Assembly (NCBI RefSeq): GCF_002847445.1 | Contig: NZ_CP025430.1 | Location: forward strand, 3,149,001-3,213,000 | Direction: 5' to 3' | DNA length: 64,000 bases | From: Paracoccus zhejiangensis | Lineage (GTDB): Bacteria; Pseudomonadota; Alphaproteobacteria; Rhodobacterales; Rhodobacteraceae | In this document: positions 1 to 10,259 of the stretch, piece after piece | Position numbering within the stretch: position 1 is the stretch's first letter | Layout of the letters: each line of letters starts with the position of its first letter | Notes under the pieces: generated by a model | Database searches by the model: none | What the model was told of the DNA's origin: nothing | The model's input: only the letters and a program-made list of their open reading frames with translations | Program-made: the position numbers and the translations under genes

Positions 1-1
1 C

Positions 2-187
2 GATCCGCGCGAATATGAAACGACGCCGGTTGTCGTCCAGACCGAGGCGGGGCCGGTCACCTGCCAGCTTTACACTCATGAGCAGGTCATCTGGGATCGG
101 GCGACCAGTCGTCCCAACAGCATGGATGTCGAAACCGCCGACAATCTGTGCCGCCAAGAGGGTGTCCGCGTCAAATCCGGCGGCTAG
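2..187 (+). CDS. C-terminal end of an unidentified protein (partial)
   Basis: An open frame runs from the window edge to a TAG stop and encodes the last 61 residues of a protein whose start lies outside the window. The visible part has two cysteines (in VTCQLY and NLCRQE) about 34 residues apart, which could form a disulphide in a periplasmic or surface domain. No family is recognisable from this fragment. It converges on the asparaginase-family gene with about 70 bp between the stops. The codon bias matches the neighbours, so I take it as a real gene end. Confidence 0.55.
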   Translation, partial: DPREYETTPVVVQTEAGPVTCQLYTHEQVIWDRATSRPNSMDVETADNLCRQEGVRVKSGG

Positions 188-256
188 GAGGCTAGAGGGC
201 CGGCCATTCTCCTCCTGCAGGGAATTGGTCGGCGTGCCGATCCGAAGCAGCCCGTC

Positions 257-1243
257 TCAGGCCGGAAAGCCCTTGGCCCGCCGCAGCTGGCCGGTGACGA
301 TGCCGCGCCAGTTCTTCTGGTCGCCGGTCAGATAGGTCTCGACCACCGGATGACCCGCGTCGAGCACACCCAGATGCACCAGCAGGGCGGTGATCGCCGC
401 CTCGCTGGCCCGGGTGCCGCCGTCGAGGATCTTCAGTGCCACGCCCAGCTTCTTCTCGGGAATGATGGCGACAAAGACCGCCTCGGCCCCGGTCTTCACC
501 GCGACACGGCCCTGCATCGCCCGCATCAGCGCCGTGCAGGCGCGGCCCTCGCCGGCGACGAGTTCGGGAAAGGCGCACATCGCCTGGACCAGCGAGGCCA
601 TTGCCTCGCCCCGCGCCCCGCCGCCGGGGGCGGCAAAGGCGGCCATGGCGCGGGCAAGCCCGGTGATCGTGCCGGCATGGTTCGGGGCCGAGCATCCATC
701 GATGCCGAAACCGGGGCTGGTCTCGCCCGTCACCTCTTCGAAGGCGGCCTTGCAGGCCAGCTGCACCGGATGATCAAGCTCGACATATTCCGAATTGCCG
801 CCGAGATGCTGGTTCAGCGTGAGGAAGCCCGCATGCTTGCCCGAGCAGTTGTTGTGCAATTGGCAGGGGCTGGCCCCTGCGCAGGTCAGCCGCGCCGCCT
901 CGATCCGGTCGCCCGGCATATGCGAGCCGCAGCGCAGGTCGCGTTCCGACAGCCCGCGGTTCTTCAGCCAGCTATCCACCCGCTCGACATGGATGGCGGC
1001 ACCGTTATGGCTGGCGCAGGACAGGGCCAGCTGTTCGGGGCGCAACCCGGCCGCCGCTGCCGCGCCGCTCTCCAGCAGGGGCAGGGCCTGGATCATCTTG
1101 CAGGACGAGCGCGGAAAGATCACCGCCCCGGGATCGCCCCAGGCCTCGACCACGCCCGAGGGGTCGCAGATCACCGCGTGACCGCGATGCACGCTTTCCA
1201 GCATCCCGCCGCGCCACAACTCGATCAGATCAACAGCCGACAT
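257..1243 (-). CDS. Asparaginase (L-asparaginase II family)
   Basis: The 328-residue product matches the asparaginase_II family (Pfam PF06089), a thermolabile Rhizobium-type asparaginase that hydrolyses asparagine to aspartate and ammonia and is unrelated to E. coli AnsA/AnsB. Recognisable features are the N-terminal ELWRGGMLESVHRG stretch, the PRSSCKMIQALPLLESG block (family SSxKxxQA-type motif), the SCASHNG segment and the NNCSGKHAGFL segment with paired Asn/Cys/Ser/Lys. An in-frame extension upstream exists, but I chose the ATG at 1243 because AGGGGA precedes it at good spacing and the family starts there. There is no signal peptide, so it is cytoplasmic. It is divergent from the IalB gene and appears monocistronic. 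Confidence 0.85.
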   Translation of the reverse strand: MSAVDLIELWRGGMLESVHRGHAVICDPSGVVEAWGDPGAVIFPRSSCKMIQALPLLESGAAAAAGLRPEQLALSCASHNGAAIHVERVDSWLKNRGLSERDLRCGSHMPGDRIEAARLTCAGASPCQLHNNCSGKHAGFLTLNQHLGGNSEYVELDHPVQLACKAAFEEVTGETSPGFGIDGCSAPNHAGTITGLARAMAAFAAPGGGARGEAMASLVQAMCAFPELVAGEGRACTALMRAMQGRVAVKTGAEAVFVAIIPEKKLGVALKILDGGTRASEAAITALLVHLGVLDAGHPVVETYLTGDQKNWRGIVTGQLRRAKGFPA

Positions 1244-1393
1244 TCCAAATTTCCCCTGACAATTGCGCGATTTCCCGCCAATGGGCCTTTTTCGCGCCGT
1301 CGATTTTGGGCTATCCTGCCGGCAGTCGGTTGAAAACACCATCGCAATCGGAAACAACGCCGGCAAACAGGCGATTTGGCAGGAGGCCAGAGC

Positions 1394-1915
1394 ATGAAAC
1401 CATTTACGCTGCGCGGCATGTTGGCCATTGCAGTAGCCGCCGGCGGTCTGACCGCCGCGCAGGCACAGGAATCCAACAACGTCGTGGCGACCGAGGGCGA
1501 CTGGACCGTCTTCGCCGCTGACAGCCCCAAGGAATGCTGGGCGGTGTCGCCGCCGAAGTCGACGGTCAACACCCGCGACGGCCAGGCAGTCGAGGTGACG
1601 CGCAGCGACATCCGGCTGTATATCGCCTATCGCCCGGGGCAGGATGGCGAGGTCTCGTTCACCGGCGGTTATCCCTTCGCGCCCGACTCGACCGTCGAGG
1701 TCGATATCGGCGGGCAGAAGTTCAACCTGTTCACCGAGGGCGAAAGCGCCTGGACCGGCAGCCCGTCGGAAGACGGCAAGCTAATCGGTGCGCTGCGCGC
1801 GGGCTCGTCGGCGACGATCACCGGCCGTTCGTCGCGCGGCACCCAGACGCAGGACACGTTCAGCCTGTCGGGCATCACCGCCGCGACCAATACGGCGAAG
1901 GAACGCTGCAAGTAA
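1394..1915 (+). CDS. Invasion-associated locus B (IalB) family periplasmic protein
   Basis: The 173-residue protein begins with a clear Sec signal peptide (MKPFTLRGMLAIAVAAGG, cleavage probably after AQA near residue 25). The rest resembles the IalB family: a WTVFA segment, a Cys pair (SPKECWAVSPP near residue 50 and the C-terminal ERCK), and an even beta-rich pattern. IalB was named for Bartonella erythrocyte invasion, but homologues are common in free-living alphaproteobacteria with no proven role. AGGAGG lies just upstream of the chosen ATG at 1394; an in-frame ATG six codons earlier overlaps that site and is less likely. Probably monocistronic. Confidence 0.8.
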   Translation: MKPFTLRGMLAIAVAAGGLTAAQAQESNNVVATEGDWTVFAADSPKECWAVSPPKSTVNTRDGQAVEVTRSDIRLYIAYRPGQDGEVSFTGGYPFAPDSTVEVDIGGQKFNLFTEGESAWTGSPSEDGKLIGALRAGSSATITGRSSRGTQTQDTFSLSGITAATNTAKERCK

Positions 1916-1927
1916 CCGGCGGGTTCG

Positions 1928-1972
1928 GGGCGCTGCGCCCGTCGCCTTTCGGCGACTCCGTCGGGTTATTTC
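1928..1972 (+). terminator. Tandem hairpins after the IalB gene, possible terminator
   Basis: Two short inverted repeats follow the stop at 1915: GGGCGC-T-GCGCCC (1928-1940) and GTCGCC-TTTC-GGCGAC (1941-1956). After them comes a weakly T-rich stretch (GGGTTATTTC). There is no proper U-tract, so this is a weak terminator candidate. Confidence 0.35.
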
Positions 1973-2049
1973 GGCACGGATGAAAGGGTCGGTTGAATTG
2001 CCGGCCCTTTTCCCTTATCTGCAGGTCTTTCCCAATTGCCGGTAACCCC

Positions 2050-3222
2050 ATGTCCGCCCCGATCACGCAGGATGTCCTGACCATTCCCCGCAAGCTGCCC
2101 GAGGGCGGTCGCACGAATATCGTGGGCCTGACCCGCGACCAGCTGCGCGAGGCGCTTATCGCCGCCGGCACACCGGAAAAGCAGGCGAAGATGCGGGTGG
2201 GGCAGGTCTGGCAGTGGATCTATCACTGGGGCGTCCGCGATTTCGCGCTGATGACCAACCTGGCCAAGGATTACCGCGCGCTGTTGGCCGAAAAGTTCGA
2301 GATCGCGCTGCCCGAGGTGGTGACCCGGCAGGTCAGCGCCGACGGCACCCGCAAGTATCTGCTGCGCATCGCCGGCGGCCACGAGGTCGAGGCGGTTTAC
2401 ATTCCCGAAGAGAATCGCGGCACGCTGTGCGTGTCGTCGCAGGTCGGCTGCACGCTGACCTGCTCCTTCTGCCATACCGGCACGCAGAAGCTGGTGCGCA
2501 ACCTGACCCCCGGCGAGATCGTCGGCCAGCTGATGGTGGCGCGCGACGATCTGGAGGAATGGCCGGTTCAGGGCGCGCCCAAGGACGAGACCCGGCTGAT
2601 CAGCAATGTCGTGCTGATGGGCATGGGCGAGCCCTTGTACAATTTCGAGGGCGTGCGCGACGCGATGAAGGTGGTGATGGATAACGAGGGGCTGAGCCTC
2701 TCGCGCCGCCGGATCACGCTCTCGACCAGTGGCGTCGTGCCCGAGATCGCCCGCACCGCAGAGGAAATCGGCTGCCTGCTGGCCGTCAGCTTCCACGCCA
2801 CCACCGACGAGGTGCGCGACAAGCTGGTGCCGATCAACAAGCGCTGGAACATCGCCACGCTGCTGGATGCACTGCGCGAGTATCCCCGCCTGTCGAACAG
2901 CGAGCGGATCACCTTTGAATATGTGATGCTGGACGGGGTGAATGACAGCGACGCCGACGCGCGCCGGCTGGTCAAGCTGATCCAGGGCATTCCGGCCAAG
3001 ATCAACCTGATCCCCTTCAACGAATGGCCCGGCGCGCCCTACAAGCGCTCGAGCTGGGAGCGGATCGAGGCCTTTGCCGATATCGTCCACAAGGCCGGCT
3101 ATGCCAGCCCGATCCGCACGCCCCGCGGCGAGGACATCATGGCCGCCTGCGGCCAGCTGAAATCCGCGACCGAGCGCGGCCGGAAATCCAAGGCGCAGAT
3201 CGCGGCGGAGGCGGCGGGTTAA
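2050..3222 (+). CDS. rlmN: 23S rRNA/tRNA adenine-C2 methyltransferase RlmN
   Basis: The 390-residue product is a radical-SAM enzyme that methylates C2 of adenine 2503 in 23S rRNA and, in E. coli, A37 of several tRNAs. The CX3CX2C iron-sulfur motif is C134-TLT-C138-SF-C141. The [10 protein letters not shown] segment follows as expected, and the C-terminal Cys367 in MAACGQL is the position of the methyl-carrying cysteine. An N-terminal helical RNA-binding domain (residues 20-100) precedes the TIM-barrel. I chose the ATG at 2050; a longer in-frame start at 1993 lacks support. The stop overlaps the convergent MarR gene by 4 bp. Confidence 0.95.
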   Translation: MSAPITQDVLTIPRKLPEGGRTNIVGLTRDQLREALIAAGTPEKQAKMRVGQVWQWIYHWGVRDFALMTNLAKDYRALLAEKFEIALPEVVTRQVSADGTRKYLLRIAGGHEVEAVYIPEENRGTLCVSSQVGCTLTCSFCHTGTQKLVRNLTPGEIVGQLMVARDDLEEWPVQGAPKDETRLISNVVLMGMGEPLYNFEGVRDAMKVVMDNEGLSLSRRRITLSTSGVVPEIARTAEEIGCLLAVSFHATTDEVRDKLVPINKRWNIATLLDALREYPRLSNSERITFEYVMLDGVNDSDADARRLVKLIQGIPAKINLIPFNEWPGAPYKRSSWERIEAFADIVHKAGYASPIRTPRGEDIMAACGQLKSATERGRKSKAQIAAEAAG

Positions 3223-3722
3223 GCCGGGTCTGGCAAACCGGCCCGCAGCTTTCGCAGCAGCGCATTCAACTGCGCCTGTTCTTCGGGAGTCAGCGCCGAG
3301 AGAATCCGCCTCTCGTTCGCCGCATGGGGCACGACCGCCGCCTCGACCAGTTCTCGACCCTCGTCGGTCAGGCTGACCAGCGTGCCGCGCCGGTCCCCGG
3401 GGTTGGGTCGCCGTGCGATCAGCCCGCGCTTTTCCAGCCGGTCCAGCCGCGCCGTCATCCCGCCCGAGGTCATCATCGTCGCCTCGTAAAGATCGGTGGG
3501 GGTGAGGGTGAAGGGCGTGCCGGCGCGGCGCAGGGTGGCCAGCACGTCGAATTCCCCACGCTGCAGCCCGAAGCCGGCGAAAAGCGGTTCCAGATGGTCG
3601 CGGCCGATCACGGCGGAAAGGTCGTTCAGCCGCCCGATCACCTCCATGGCGGAGACATCCATCTGCGGCATTTCCCGCCGCCATTGGGCGACAGCACGGG
3701 CAGCACGATCGGGTTCGGACAT
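3219..3722 (-). CDS. MarR-family transcriptional regulator
   Basis: The 167-residue protein is a MarR winged-helix repressor. A dimerisation helix is followed by a core reading [13 protein letters not shown], the recognition-helix region [20 protein letters not shown], and the wing with the family hallmark ([19 protein letters not shown], about residues 103-121). It sits back to back with an EamA-type exporter, and a palindrome centred at 3740 lies between the two start codons. The usual logic for such a pair is autorepression plus repression of the transporter, relieved by a small ligand. The ligand cannot be told from sequence. Confidence 0.92.
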   Translation of the reverse strand: MSEPDRAARAVAQWRREMPQMDVSAMEVIGRLNDLSAVIGRDHLEPLFAGFGLQRGEFDVLATLRRAGTPFTLTPTDLYEATMMTSGGMTARLDRLEKRGLIARRPNPGDRRGTLVSLTDEGRELVEAAVVPHAANERRILSALTPEEQAQLNALLRKLRAGLPDPA

Positions 3723-3757
3723 TTATCTTGCCATCAAGTTACTTTCCGATAAGATAA
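3723..3757. promoter_or_regulatory. Nested palindrome, candidate MarR operator
   Basis: Outer arms TTATCTT (3723-3729) and AAGATAA (3751-3757) and inner arms AAGT/ACTT (3736-3739 and 3741-3744) share one centre at base 3740. The element begins just upstream of the marR-type start codon and lies in the 60-bp divergent intergenic region. The AT-rich sequence stands out against the surrounding GC-rich DNA, and MarR proteins commonly bind such dyads. The assignment to this regulator is inference. Confidence 0.6.
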
Positions 3758-3782
3758 TATCATCGACTCGGAGGTTTCTGCA

Positions 3783-4727
3783 ATGCGCAATCCTACCCAG
3801 GCCCAAGGCAGCACGGGGCTGATCCTGATCTGCCTGATGATCTCCGGCATCTCGATGGCCGCCATCATCCTGATCTCGAAGTCCGTGGCCGAGGCCGGGG
3901 CGCCGATGCTGTGGTTCCTGACCGTAGTCATGGCGCTGGCCGGGGTGGTGCAACTGGGCATCGCCGGGGCCTTGGGGCAATTGCACGGCTGGCGGAAGCT
4001 TCTGCCCTATTCCGCCGGGGCAGGGGTCTTTGCCGCGCTGCCCTCGGCGCTTGGCTATCTGTCGGTGGCGCATGTGGGCGCGGGCTATGTGGCGCTGACC
4101 TTCGCCTTCCCGCCGCTGCTCACATGGGTTCTGGCGCGGCTGCTGGGGATGGAGGGGCGCAGCGCCCGCCGCTTTCTGGCGGTTTTGCTGGGCCTTACCG
4201 GTGGCCTCATCCTCGCGACCGGCAAGCTGGAGGGTCTGGCCGGGCGGGGCGGTGCGGGCTGGGTGCTGCTGGCCAGCGCCATTCCTTTCATCCTGGCGGT
4301 GGGCAATATCTATCGCACCCGCTACTGGCCCAAGGGGGCGGGCTCCGTCGGACTGGCTGCGCTGCTGCTGCTTCTGGGCGCCGCGATGACCCTACCCTTC
4401 GCGCTGGCTTTCGAGGGCAGTCCGGCGCAACTGTGGGAGGACGGCTGGGTCCGACTGCTGCTCATCGCCGATATCCTGCTGTTTGTCGTGCAGTACATCG
4501 CCTATTTCATCCTGCAGAAGGTCGGTGGGCCGGTCATCCTGTCGCTTCTTGGCTCGGTCGCCGCCGTCACCGGGGCCAGTGCGGCTCCGATCCTCTTTGG
4601 CGAGGCGCTGCCGCGTGGCTTCCTGCTGGCGGGGCTTCTCGTCGCCGCTGCCGTGGTGCTGATGCTGTGGCGCGGGCCACTGCGGCTCAGGACCCGGCGC
4701 ACTTCGGTCGCTTCCGACTGCCGATGA
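3783..4727 (+). CDS. DMT-superfamily (EamA) transporter
   Basis: The 314-residue protein has about ten hydrophobic segments in two EamA-like halves, the architecture of drug/metabolite transporters (5+5 helices). Examples are GLILICLMISGISMAAIIL at the N-terminus and SLLGSVAAVTGASAAPILFGE near the ninth helix, the latter corresponding to the conserved P-x-x-A-x-x-x-G-E region. CGGAGG lies upstream of the ATG at 3783. It is divergent from the MarR gene, which probably controls it, so it is likely an exporter of a small metabolite or toxic compound. The substrate is unknown. Confidence 0.85.
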   Translation: MRNPTQAQGSTGLILICLMISGISMAAIILISKSVAEAGAPMLWFLTVVMALAGVVQLGIAGALGQLHGWRKLLPYSAGAGVFAALPSALGYLSVAHVGAGYVALTFAFPPLLTWVLARLLGMEGRSARRFLAVLLGLTGGLILATGKLEGLAGRGGAGWVLLASAIPFILAVGNIYRTRYWPKGAGSVGLAALLLLLGAAMTLPFALAFEGSPAQLWEDGWVRLLLIADILLFVVQYIAYFILQKVGGPVILSLLGSVAAVTGASAAPILFGEALPRGFLLAGLLVAAAVVLMLWRGPLRLRTRRTSVASDCR

Positions 4728-4764
4728 TCTCCGCCGCCTTGCCGGTGGTAGCGAGGCAGCCGGA

Positions 4765-5697
4765 TCAGCCGCGAACTGCATTGAACAGCGGGTGCATCGA
4801 GACCGGCCGGAAGCTGCGCTTCATCTGCGCGATCCCCGGCCGCTTGCTGTCGCAGAAGTCGTTGAACAGCGGCGTCGCCCCCTCGTTGCCGGCAATGAAG
4901 CGCTGGCGCTGCAGATAGGCAAGACCCGGCTGATCGTGGTCGGATACGGTGATGAACATGCTGGACATGGTGGCATTGATCGGCCCGCCAAAAGTAAATG
5001 CGGCGACGGCGCCATCGACCCGGATGACCTCGCCCCGCAGGATTTCCGGGCTGATTCCGGAACCCTCGAGGCAACGTCTGGTATAGGTCCGGTAGGGGCC
5101 GATCTTAACTCCCCGCTCGCCGAGCCGCTTGCGCCAGGCGGCAAGCAGCGCCTTGCACTCGTCACGATCCTCGGGGCCATAGGGTCGAACCGTCAGGTCC
5201 GCACCGTTGTAGTGACCGACCTTGCGGCGGAGCGAGGCATAGGGCCCGCCGGCCATCCGGGTGACCGCCTCGGCATCATAGATGTACTCGGTCGCGTTGA
5301 GGCGCAGCCGGAATCCCTCGCGCGCGATCTGCGGGGCGACCTTCTCAGGAACGCGCTGGATGCGCAGACGGCGATCACCGTTCATCGCGGCCATCCGTGC
5401 GCCGGCGTGGCTGAGCGCCTCGGCCGAGAAGGGAAAAGGCGGTACCAGCAGCGACATCCGCGGCTTCCCGGCCTTCCGCGTCAGCCGGTAGACCAGGATC
5501 GATCCCCCCACGGTTTCAAACAGGATCCGGTCCCTGCCGGTCAGATGGCTGAAGAAATGCAGGTAAGGAAAGAAATAGGACCATCCCGAAACGCCCGCCT
5601 CCGTCACCGCGTCGCGGATGAGATCGGCATCTGCGACCAGGATCGGGGAGAGCCCGTCGAGCGCCGGGTCTCGGGAAATTGGTTCAGCGAGGCTCAT
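4765..5697 (-). CDS. DUF2156 / phosphatidylglycerol lysyltransferase-type acyltransferase domain protein
   Basis: The 310-residue soluble protein looks like the C-terminal catalytic part of MprF-type aminoacyl-phosphatidylglycerol synthases (DUF2156, a GNAT-like double fold). Typical elements are the YLHFFSHLTGRD start of the domain, the LNATEYIYDAEA and LRRKVGHYNGADLTVRPY segments, and the C-terminal DFCDSKRPGIAQMKRSFRP. It lacks the membrane flippase half, and stand-alone DUF2156 proteins have varied or unknown roles. I chose the ATG at 5697 because GGAGG precedes it at 5 bp; an ATG four codons upstream is less likely. It converges on the EamA gene and has no operon partner. Confidence 0.65.
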   Translation of the reverse strand: MSLAEPISRDPALDGLSPILVADADLIRDAVTEAGVSGWSYFFPYLHFFSHLTGRDRILFETVGGSILVYRLTRKAGKPRMSLLVPPFPFSAEALSHAGARMAAMNGDRRLRIQRVPEKVAPQIAREGFRLRLNATEYIYDAEAVTRMAGGPYASLRRKVGHYNGADLTVRPYGPEDRDECKALLAAWRKRLGERGVKIGPYRTYTRRCLEGSGISPEILRGEVIRVDGAVAAFTFGGPINATMSSMFITVSDHDQPGLAYLQRQRFIAGNEGATPLFNDFCDSKRPGIAQMKRSFRPVSMHPLFNAVRG

Positions 5698-6095
5698 CTG
5701 CACCTCCATGCGGGAAGCAGGGATAGCGAGGCGCGGCGGGGCGGTACCCCGCCGAATGGCAGGATCCGGTCTTGCAAGGCTTCCAGGTCTGATGCCAGGT
5801 CAAGCATCACGCCCGCGACAGTGGAATTTTCAGGCAGTTCCGCGATTCCCAAGCGGGCGGCCGGCTAATTCAGTTCGCCGATTTTCGCAGTGAAATGCAC
5901 TTTGAATTCCGCGGGTTTCGATAGCCATCGCAAAATCGACCCAGTTAATGACCAATTACAACGATAATTCTACCGTTCTTCGAACCTCTTTTCCATGGCT
6001 GCGGGCTAATTTCGGACGATCTGGCCGACGCAAATGCTGTCCATCCTTCCGCTGGTCGCAAGGGCAGGACAGGGCGCGCGGTCCCTACAGGAACA
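5698..6095. other. Intergenic region upstream of the DUF2156 gene
   Basis: No convincing gene is present; short open frames lack ribosome sites and coding bias. A hairpin GGCGGGG-CGGTA-CCCCGCC (5735-5753) lies just upstream of the DUF2156 start. The stretch around 5930-5990 is AT-rich and may hold the promoter of that minus-strand gene, but no clear -35/-10 pair can be assigned. Confidence 0.5.
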
Positions 6096-6923
6096 TCAGT
6101 CCTTGCTCTTGCGCCAATTGTCGATGATCTCGACCGCTTCATCTGCTGTCTCGACATAGTGGAACAGCTTCAGGTCGCTTTCGCTGATCGTCCCGGCCTC
6201 GGCCAGGGCCTGCCAGTTGATCACCTTGTCCCAGAATTCACGCCCGAACAGCAGGATCGGGATCGGCGTCATCCGACCGGTCTGGATCAGGGTCAGCGTT
6301 TCGAACAACTCGTCCATCGTCCCGAAGCCGCCGGGGAAGACGGTGATCGCCGCCGCGCGCATCAGGAAATGCATCTTGCGGATGGCGAAATAGTGGAAGT
6401 TGAAGCTGAGATCGGGCGTCACAAACGGGTTCGGCGCCTGTTCATGCGGCAGGACGATGTTCAGTCCGATGGACTGACCCCCGGCCTCGTCGGCGCCCTG
6501 ATTGCCGGCCTCCATCACCCCGGGGCCGCCGCCGGTGCAGATGACGAATTCGCGGCCATAGGTGGCCTGGCTGCGCTCGGTCATCAGATAGGCAAAGCGC
6601 CGCGCCTCCTCGTAATATTTCGACAGCTCCCGCAGCGTCTTGGTCCGGGCCTTGTCGGCATTCTGCGGCGAGGGGATGCGCGCGCCGCCGAACATCACCA
6701 CGGTCGATTCGATGCCGCGCTCGTCCATGATCATCTGCGGCTTCAGCAGTTCCAGCTGGAAGCGAACCGGCCGCAGTTCTTCGCGCAGCAGGAATTCGGG
6801 GTCACTGAAAGCAAGGCGATAGGCCGGGGCCCGGGTCTGCGGCGTGTCGGGCGTCTCCTTCGCCGCGGCGGCGTCCTGGTGGCTGGCGCGGAAGGGGTGG
6901 GCGCGGTCTTCGTCCTTGCTCAT
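6096..6923 (-). CDS. LOG-family protein (lysine decarboxylase-like nucleotide phosphoribohydrolase)
   Basis: The 275-residue protein has a Rossmann-like LOG fold with both hallmarks: [13 protein letters not shown] and [13 protein letters not shown]. Family members cleave the N-glycosidic bond of nucleoside 5'-monophosphates (cytokinin-activating LOG, or AMP nucleosidase-like enzymes); older annotations call them lysine decarboxylases, which is unsupported. About 80 residues precede the core, as in the longer proteobacterial subfamily. I prefer the ATG at 6923, preceded by GAGGATCAG, over one eight codons upstream. It is divergent from dapD with about 100 bp between. Confidence 0.85.
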   Translation of the reverse strand: MSKDEDRAHPFRASHQDAAAAKETPDTPQTRAPAYRLAFSDPEFLLREELRPVRFQLELLKPQMIMDERGIESTVVMFGGARIPSPQNADKARTKTLRELSKYYEEARRFAYLMTERSQATYGREFVICTGGGPGVMEAGNQGADEAGGQSIGLNIVLPHEQAPNPFVTPDLSFNFHYFAIRKMHFLMRAAAITVFPGGFGTMDELFETLTLIQTGRMTPIPILLFGREFWDKVINWQALAEAGTISESDLKLFHYVETADEAVEIIDNWRKSKD

Positions 6924-7027
6924 CTGATCCTCGTGATCCTCGGGCATTGGGGGCGCGGCGATTGCGCGCCGTGGCTTCCACGCTTATAGCCGATGAAACC
7001 CTAACACCACCCGAAGAGAGGCCTGCC

Positions 7028-7849
<822 letters not shown>

Positions 7850-8305
7850 GTGACGACGCTCTACATCGACGCCGATGCCTGCCCGGTGAAGGCCGAGGCC
7901 GAGCGCGTGGCCACGCGGCTGCGCGTTCCGATGGTGCTGGTCTGCAATGGCGGGCTGCGTCCGCCACAGAACCCGCTGGTGACGCTGAAGATCGTGGCCG
8001 AGGGCCCGGACGAGGCCGACAAGTGGATCGCCGAAGCATGCGGTCCCGGCGACGTGCTGGTGACCAGCGACCTGCCGCTGGCCGACCGCTGTTTGAAGGC
8101 CGGGGCGCAGGTCATCCAGCATGACGGCGAGGTGCTGAGTGTCGCCAATATCGGCCCGCGCCTCGCCACGCGCGACCTGATGGCCGATATCCGGTCAGCC
8201 GATCCCTTCCATCAGGGCGGCGGCAAGGGGTTCGGCAAGTCCGAACGGGCGCGGTTCCTGCAGGGGCTGGATCGGGTGCTGGGCGCTGCCCTGCGCCAAA
8301 GCTGA
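7850..8305 (+). CDS. yaiI: YaiI/YqxD family protein (UPF0178, DUF188)
   Basis: The 151-residue protein begins [19 protein letters not shown], the hallmark of the UPF0178/YaiI family, which adopts a PIN-like nuclease fold with conserved aspartates. Other conserved pieces are [16 protein letters not shown] and the C-terminal [15 protein letters not shown]. Its cellular function is not established. It starts with GTG immediately after the dapD stop (TAAGTG), so it has no separate promoter and probably depends on ribosomes finishing dapD. Confidence 0.9.
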   Translation: MTTLYIDADACPVKAEAERVATRLRVPMVLVCNGGLRPPQNPLVTLKIVAEGPDEADKWIAEACGPGDVLVTSDLPLADRCLKAGAQVIQHDGEVLSVANIGPRLATRDLMADIRSADPFHQGGGKGFGKSERARFLQGLDRVLGAALRQS

Positions 8306-8467
8306 ACTCGCTCATTCCCGCCGGGCCAGCGCCGGCCCGTCCCCCGGGTCGGCGCTTGGGTGCGTCAGCCCCGAGTTCAGCCAGACGAGGGCCTTGGCAC
8401 CATAAACCGCGTCGGCCCACCGCCGCGATGCCACCCCACGGGTCGGCGCTGGCCCTCTGTTCGACTA

Positions 8468-9268
8468 TTACCCCTGCGGCTTGATCTTCTGCGCCGTGCC
8501 CCCGGCAAACGCCGCCAGCCGTTCCTTTGCCGCCTCTTGCGTGTTCACCACGCCCGCCACCACCGCCTCGGCATAGGCGGCATCCAGCGCCGACATGTTC
8601 TGCATGTGGCTGATGGCCGAGCAGATGGCGAAGTTCGACAAAGGCGGGTTCTTGGCGGCGTTGCGGGCGATCTCCCAGGCCTTGGCCTCGGCATCGTCGA
8701 CGAGATACTGGCAGAGGCCGACATCCACCGCCTCCTGGCCGCGATAGAGGCGGCCCGACAGCATCATGTCGATCATCCGCGCCTTGCCGATCAGGTCGGC
8801 CACGCGGATCGTCGCGCCGCCGCCGGTGAACAAGCCGCGCTGGCCCTCGGGCAGGCCGAAATAGCTATCCTGCGAGGCCACGCGGATATGCGCGGCCGAG
8901 GCCAGTTCCAGCCCGCCGCCCACGACCGCACCCTTCAGCACGGCGATGATCGGGACGCCGCCATATTCCATCTTGTTGAAGGCCTCGTGCCAGCGCAGGC
9001 AGACATGCATGAAATCGCTGGCCGAACGTTCCTCGCGGTGATGCTCCACCAGATCCAGCCCGGCGCTGAAATGATCGCCATTGGCGCGCAGGATCGCGGC
9101 GCGGATGCCGGCGCGGGGCAGGGTGGTGAAGATGTCCACCAGCTCGTCGATGGTCGCCAGATCCAGCGCATTGCGCTTGGTCGGGCGGTTCAGGGTGACC
9201 GTGGCGATGCCGTCGGCGTCCACCTCGAGCAGGATGTTCTGCAATTGCAGGTCTTCGATCTTGCGCAT
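8468..9268 (-). CDS. Enoyl-CoA hydratase/isomerase (crotonase) family protein
   Basis: The 266-residue protein is a crotonase. NRPTKRNAL and HFSAGLDL build the CoA site, [19 protein letters not shown] carries the oxyanion-hole glycines, and [17 protein letters not shown] holds the first catalytic Glu position. The second catalytic position (usually near 164 in rat hydratase) is less clear, so the reaction could be hydratase, isomerase or hydrolase. I chose the ATG at 9268, with GGGGGAA upstream, over a GTG five codons earlier. Neighbours do not form a fatty-acid operon, so the substrate is unknown. The 162-bp gap to yaiI holds only GC-rich dyads. Confidence 0.82.
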   Translation of the reverse strand: MRKIEDLQLQNILLEVDADGIATVTLNRPTKRNALDLATIDELVDIFTTLPRAGIRAAILRANGDHFSAGLDLVEHHREERSASDFMHVCLRWHEAFNKMEYGGVPIIAVLKGAVVGGGLELASAAHIRVASQDSYFGLPEGQRGLFTGGGATIRVADLIGKARMIDMMLSGRLYRGQEAVDVGLCQYLVDDAEAKAWEIARNAAKNPPLSNFAICSAISHMQNMSALDAAYAEAVVAGVVNTQEAAKERLAAFAGGTAQKIKPQG

Positions 9269-9332
9269 CTTTTCCCCCGTCACGCTGAAACCGGCCCCAG
9301 CCGTAACCCGCTTCGCCCGCCGGGTGAAGGGG

Positions 9333-10259
9333 TCAGGCCTGTCCGATCAGCAGCATGACCAGCGGCACGGTGACAATGCTGGCGGCGGTCGAGATCAGGA
9401 TCGCGGTCGACACCCGCTGCTGCGCCACGCCGAAATACTGGGCAAGGATATAGACATTGCCGGCCACCGGCAGGGCGGCGGCGGCGACCATGACGCCGGC
9501 GGCAAAGGGCTCGACCGCCAGCAGGATCGCGGCAATGCCCACGGCAGCCGGGTGCAGGACCAGCTTGGCCGCGCTGAGCCAGCCCGAGGCCAGCAGCCGC
9601 GCGGCCTTGCGTCCGGCGAGGCTGGCGCCGATGGCGAAGAGGGCCCCGGGCGTGGCGGCGGCGCCGAGGATCGACAGGAACTCGTCCAGCGGGCCGGGCA
9701 TGGGCAGGTGGAACTGCGACCAGAGCAACCCCGCCACCATCGACAGGATCATCGGATTGCCGACAATGCCCATCAGGATCGGCCTCAGCGTCGCCAGCCG
9801 CAGCCCGCCGCTGCGCGAGGCATGGATGATCAGCGTGATGAGCGTCGAGAAAACCAGCATGTCGATGGTCAGGACCATCAGCACCGGCCCGGCGGCGCGT
9901 TCGCCCAAGAGCACCACCAGCATCGGCACGCCCAGAAAGCCGGTATTGCCGGTCATGCAGCATTGCGCCTCCATCGCCGCCTCGGGCAAGGGCAGCTTGC
10001 GCCACAGCGCGGCGGCCATGCCGATGACCCAGACCAGCGATGAGCCGATCAGATAGGCCAGCACGAAGCGCAGATCGAAGAGCGCGGCGAGGTCGAGATT
10101 GGCCGCAAAGCGGAACAGCATGGCCGAGAGGGCGAAGAAGAAGACGAACTTGGTCAGCCAGACCGCGCCTGCTTCCGGGAAGAACCGGGTGCGCGCGGCC
10201 AGCCAGCCCAGCCCGATCAGGCCGAAGAAGGGCAGCGTCTTCAGGAAGATCGCCAGCAT
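9333..10259 (-). CDS. AEC-family (auxin efflux carrier-type) transporter
   Basis: The 308-residue protein has about ten hydrophobic segments typical of the AEC family, starting [19 protein letters not shown]. The mid-region [18 protein letters not shown] and the C-terminal [16 protein letters not shown] correspond to the crossing loops of the two five-helix bundles. Bacterial members export or take up organic acids such as malate. Its ATG overlaps the TGA of the nitroreductase gene (TGATG), so translation is coupled. The longer in-frame open region upstream is only antisense-frame noise in that gene. Confidence 0.85.
   Translation of the reverse strand: MLAIFLKTLPFFGLIGLGWLAARTRFFPEAGAVWLTKFVFFFALSAMLFRFAANLDLAALFDLRFVLAYLIGSSLVWVIGMAAALWRKLPLPEAAMEAQCCMTGNTGFLGVPMLVVLLGERAAGPVLMVLTIDMLVFSTLITLIIHASRSGGLRLATLRPILMGIVGNPMILSMVAGLLWSQFHLPMPGPLDEFLSILGAAATPGALFAIGASLAGRKAARLLASGWLSAAKLVLHPAAVGIAAILLAVEPFAAGVMVAAAALPVAGNVYILAQYFGVAQQRVSTAILISTAASIVTVPLVMLLIGQA

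Noticed and set aside
1966..3684. 572-residue minus-strand frame across rlmN and the MarR gene
   Set aside because: Covers two well-supported genes and has the composition of a frame shadow.
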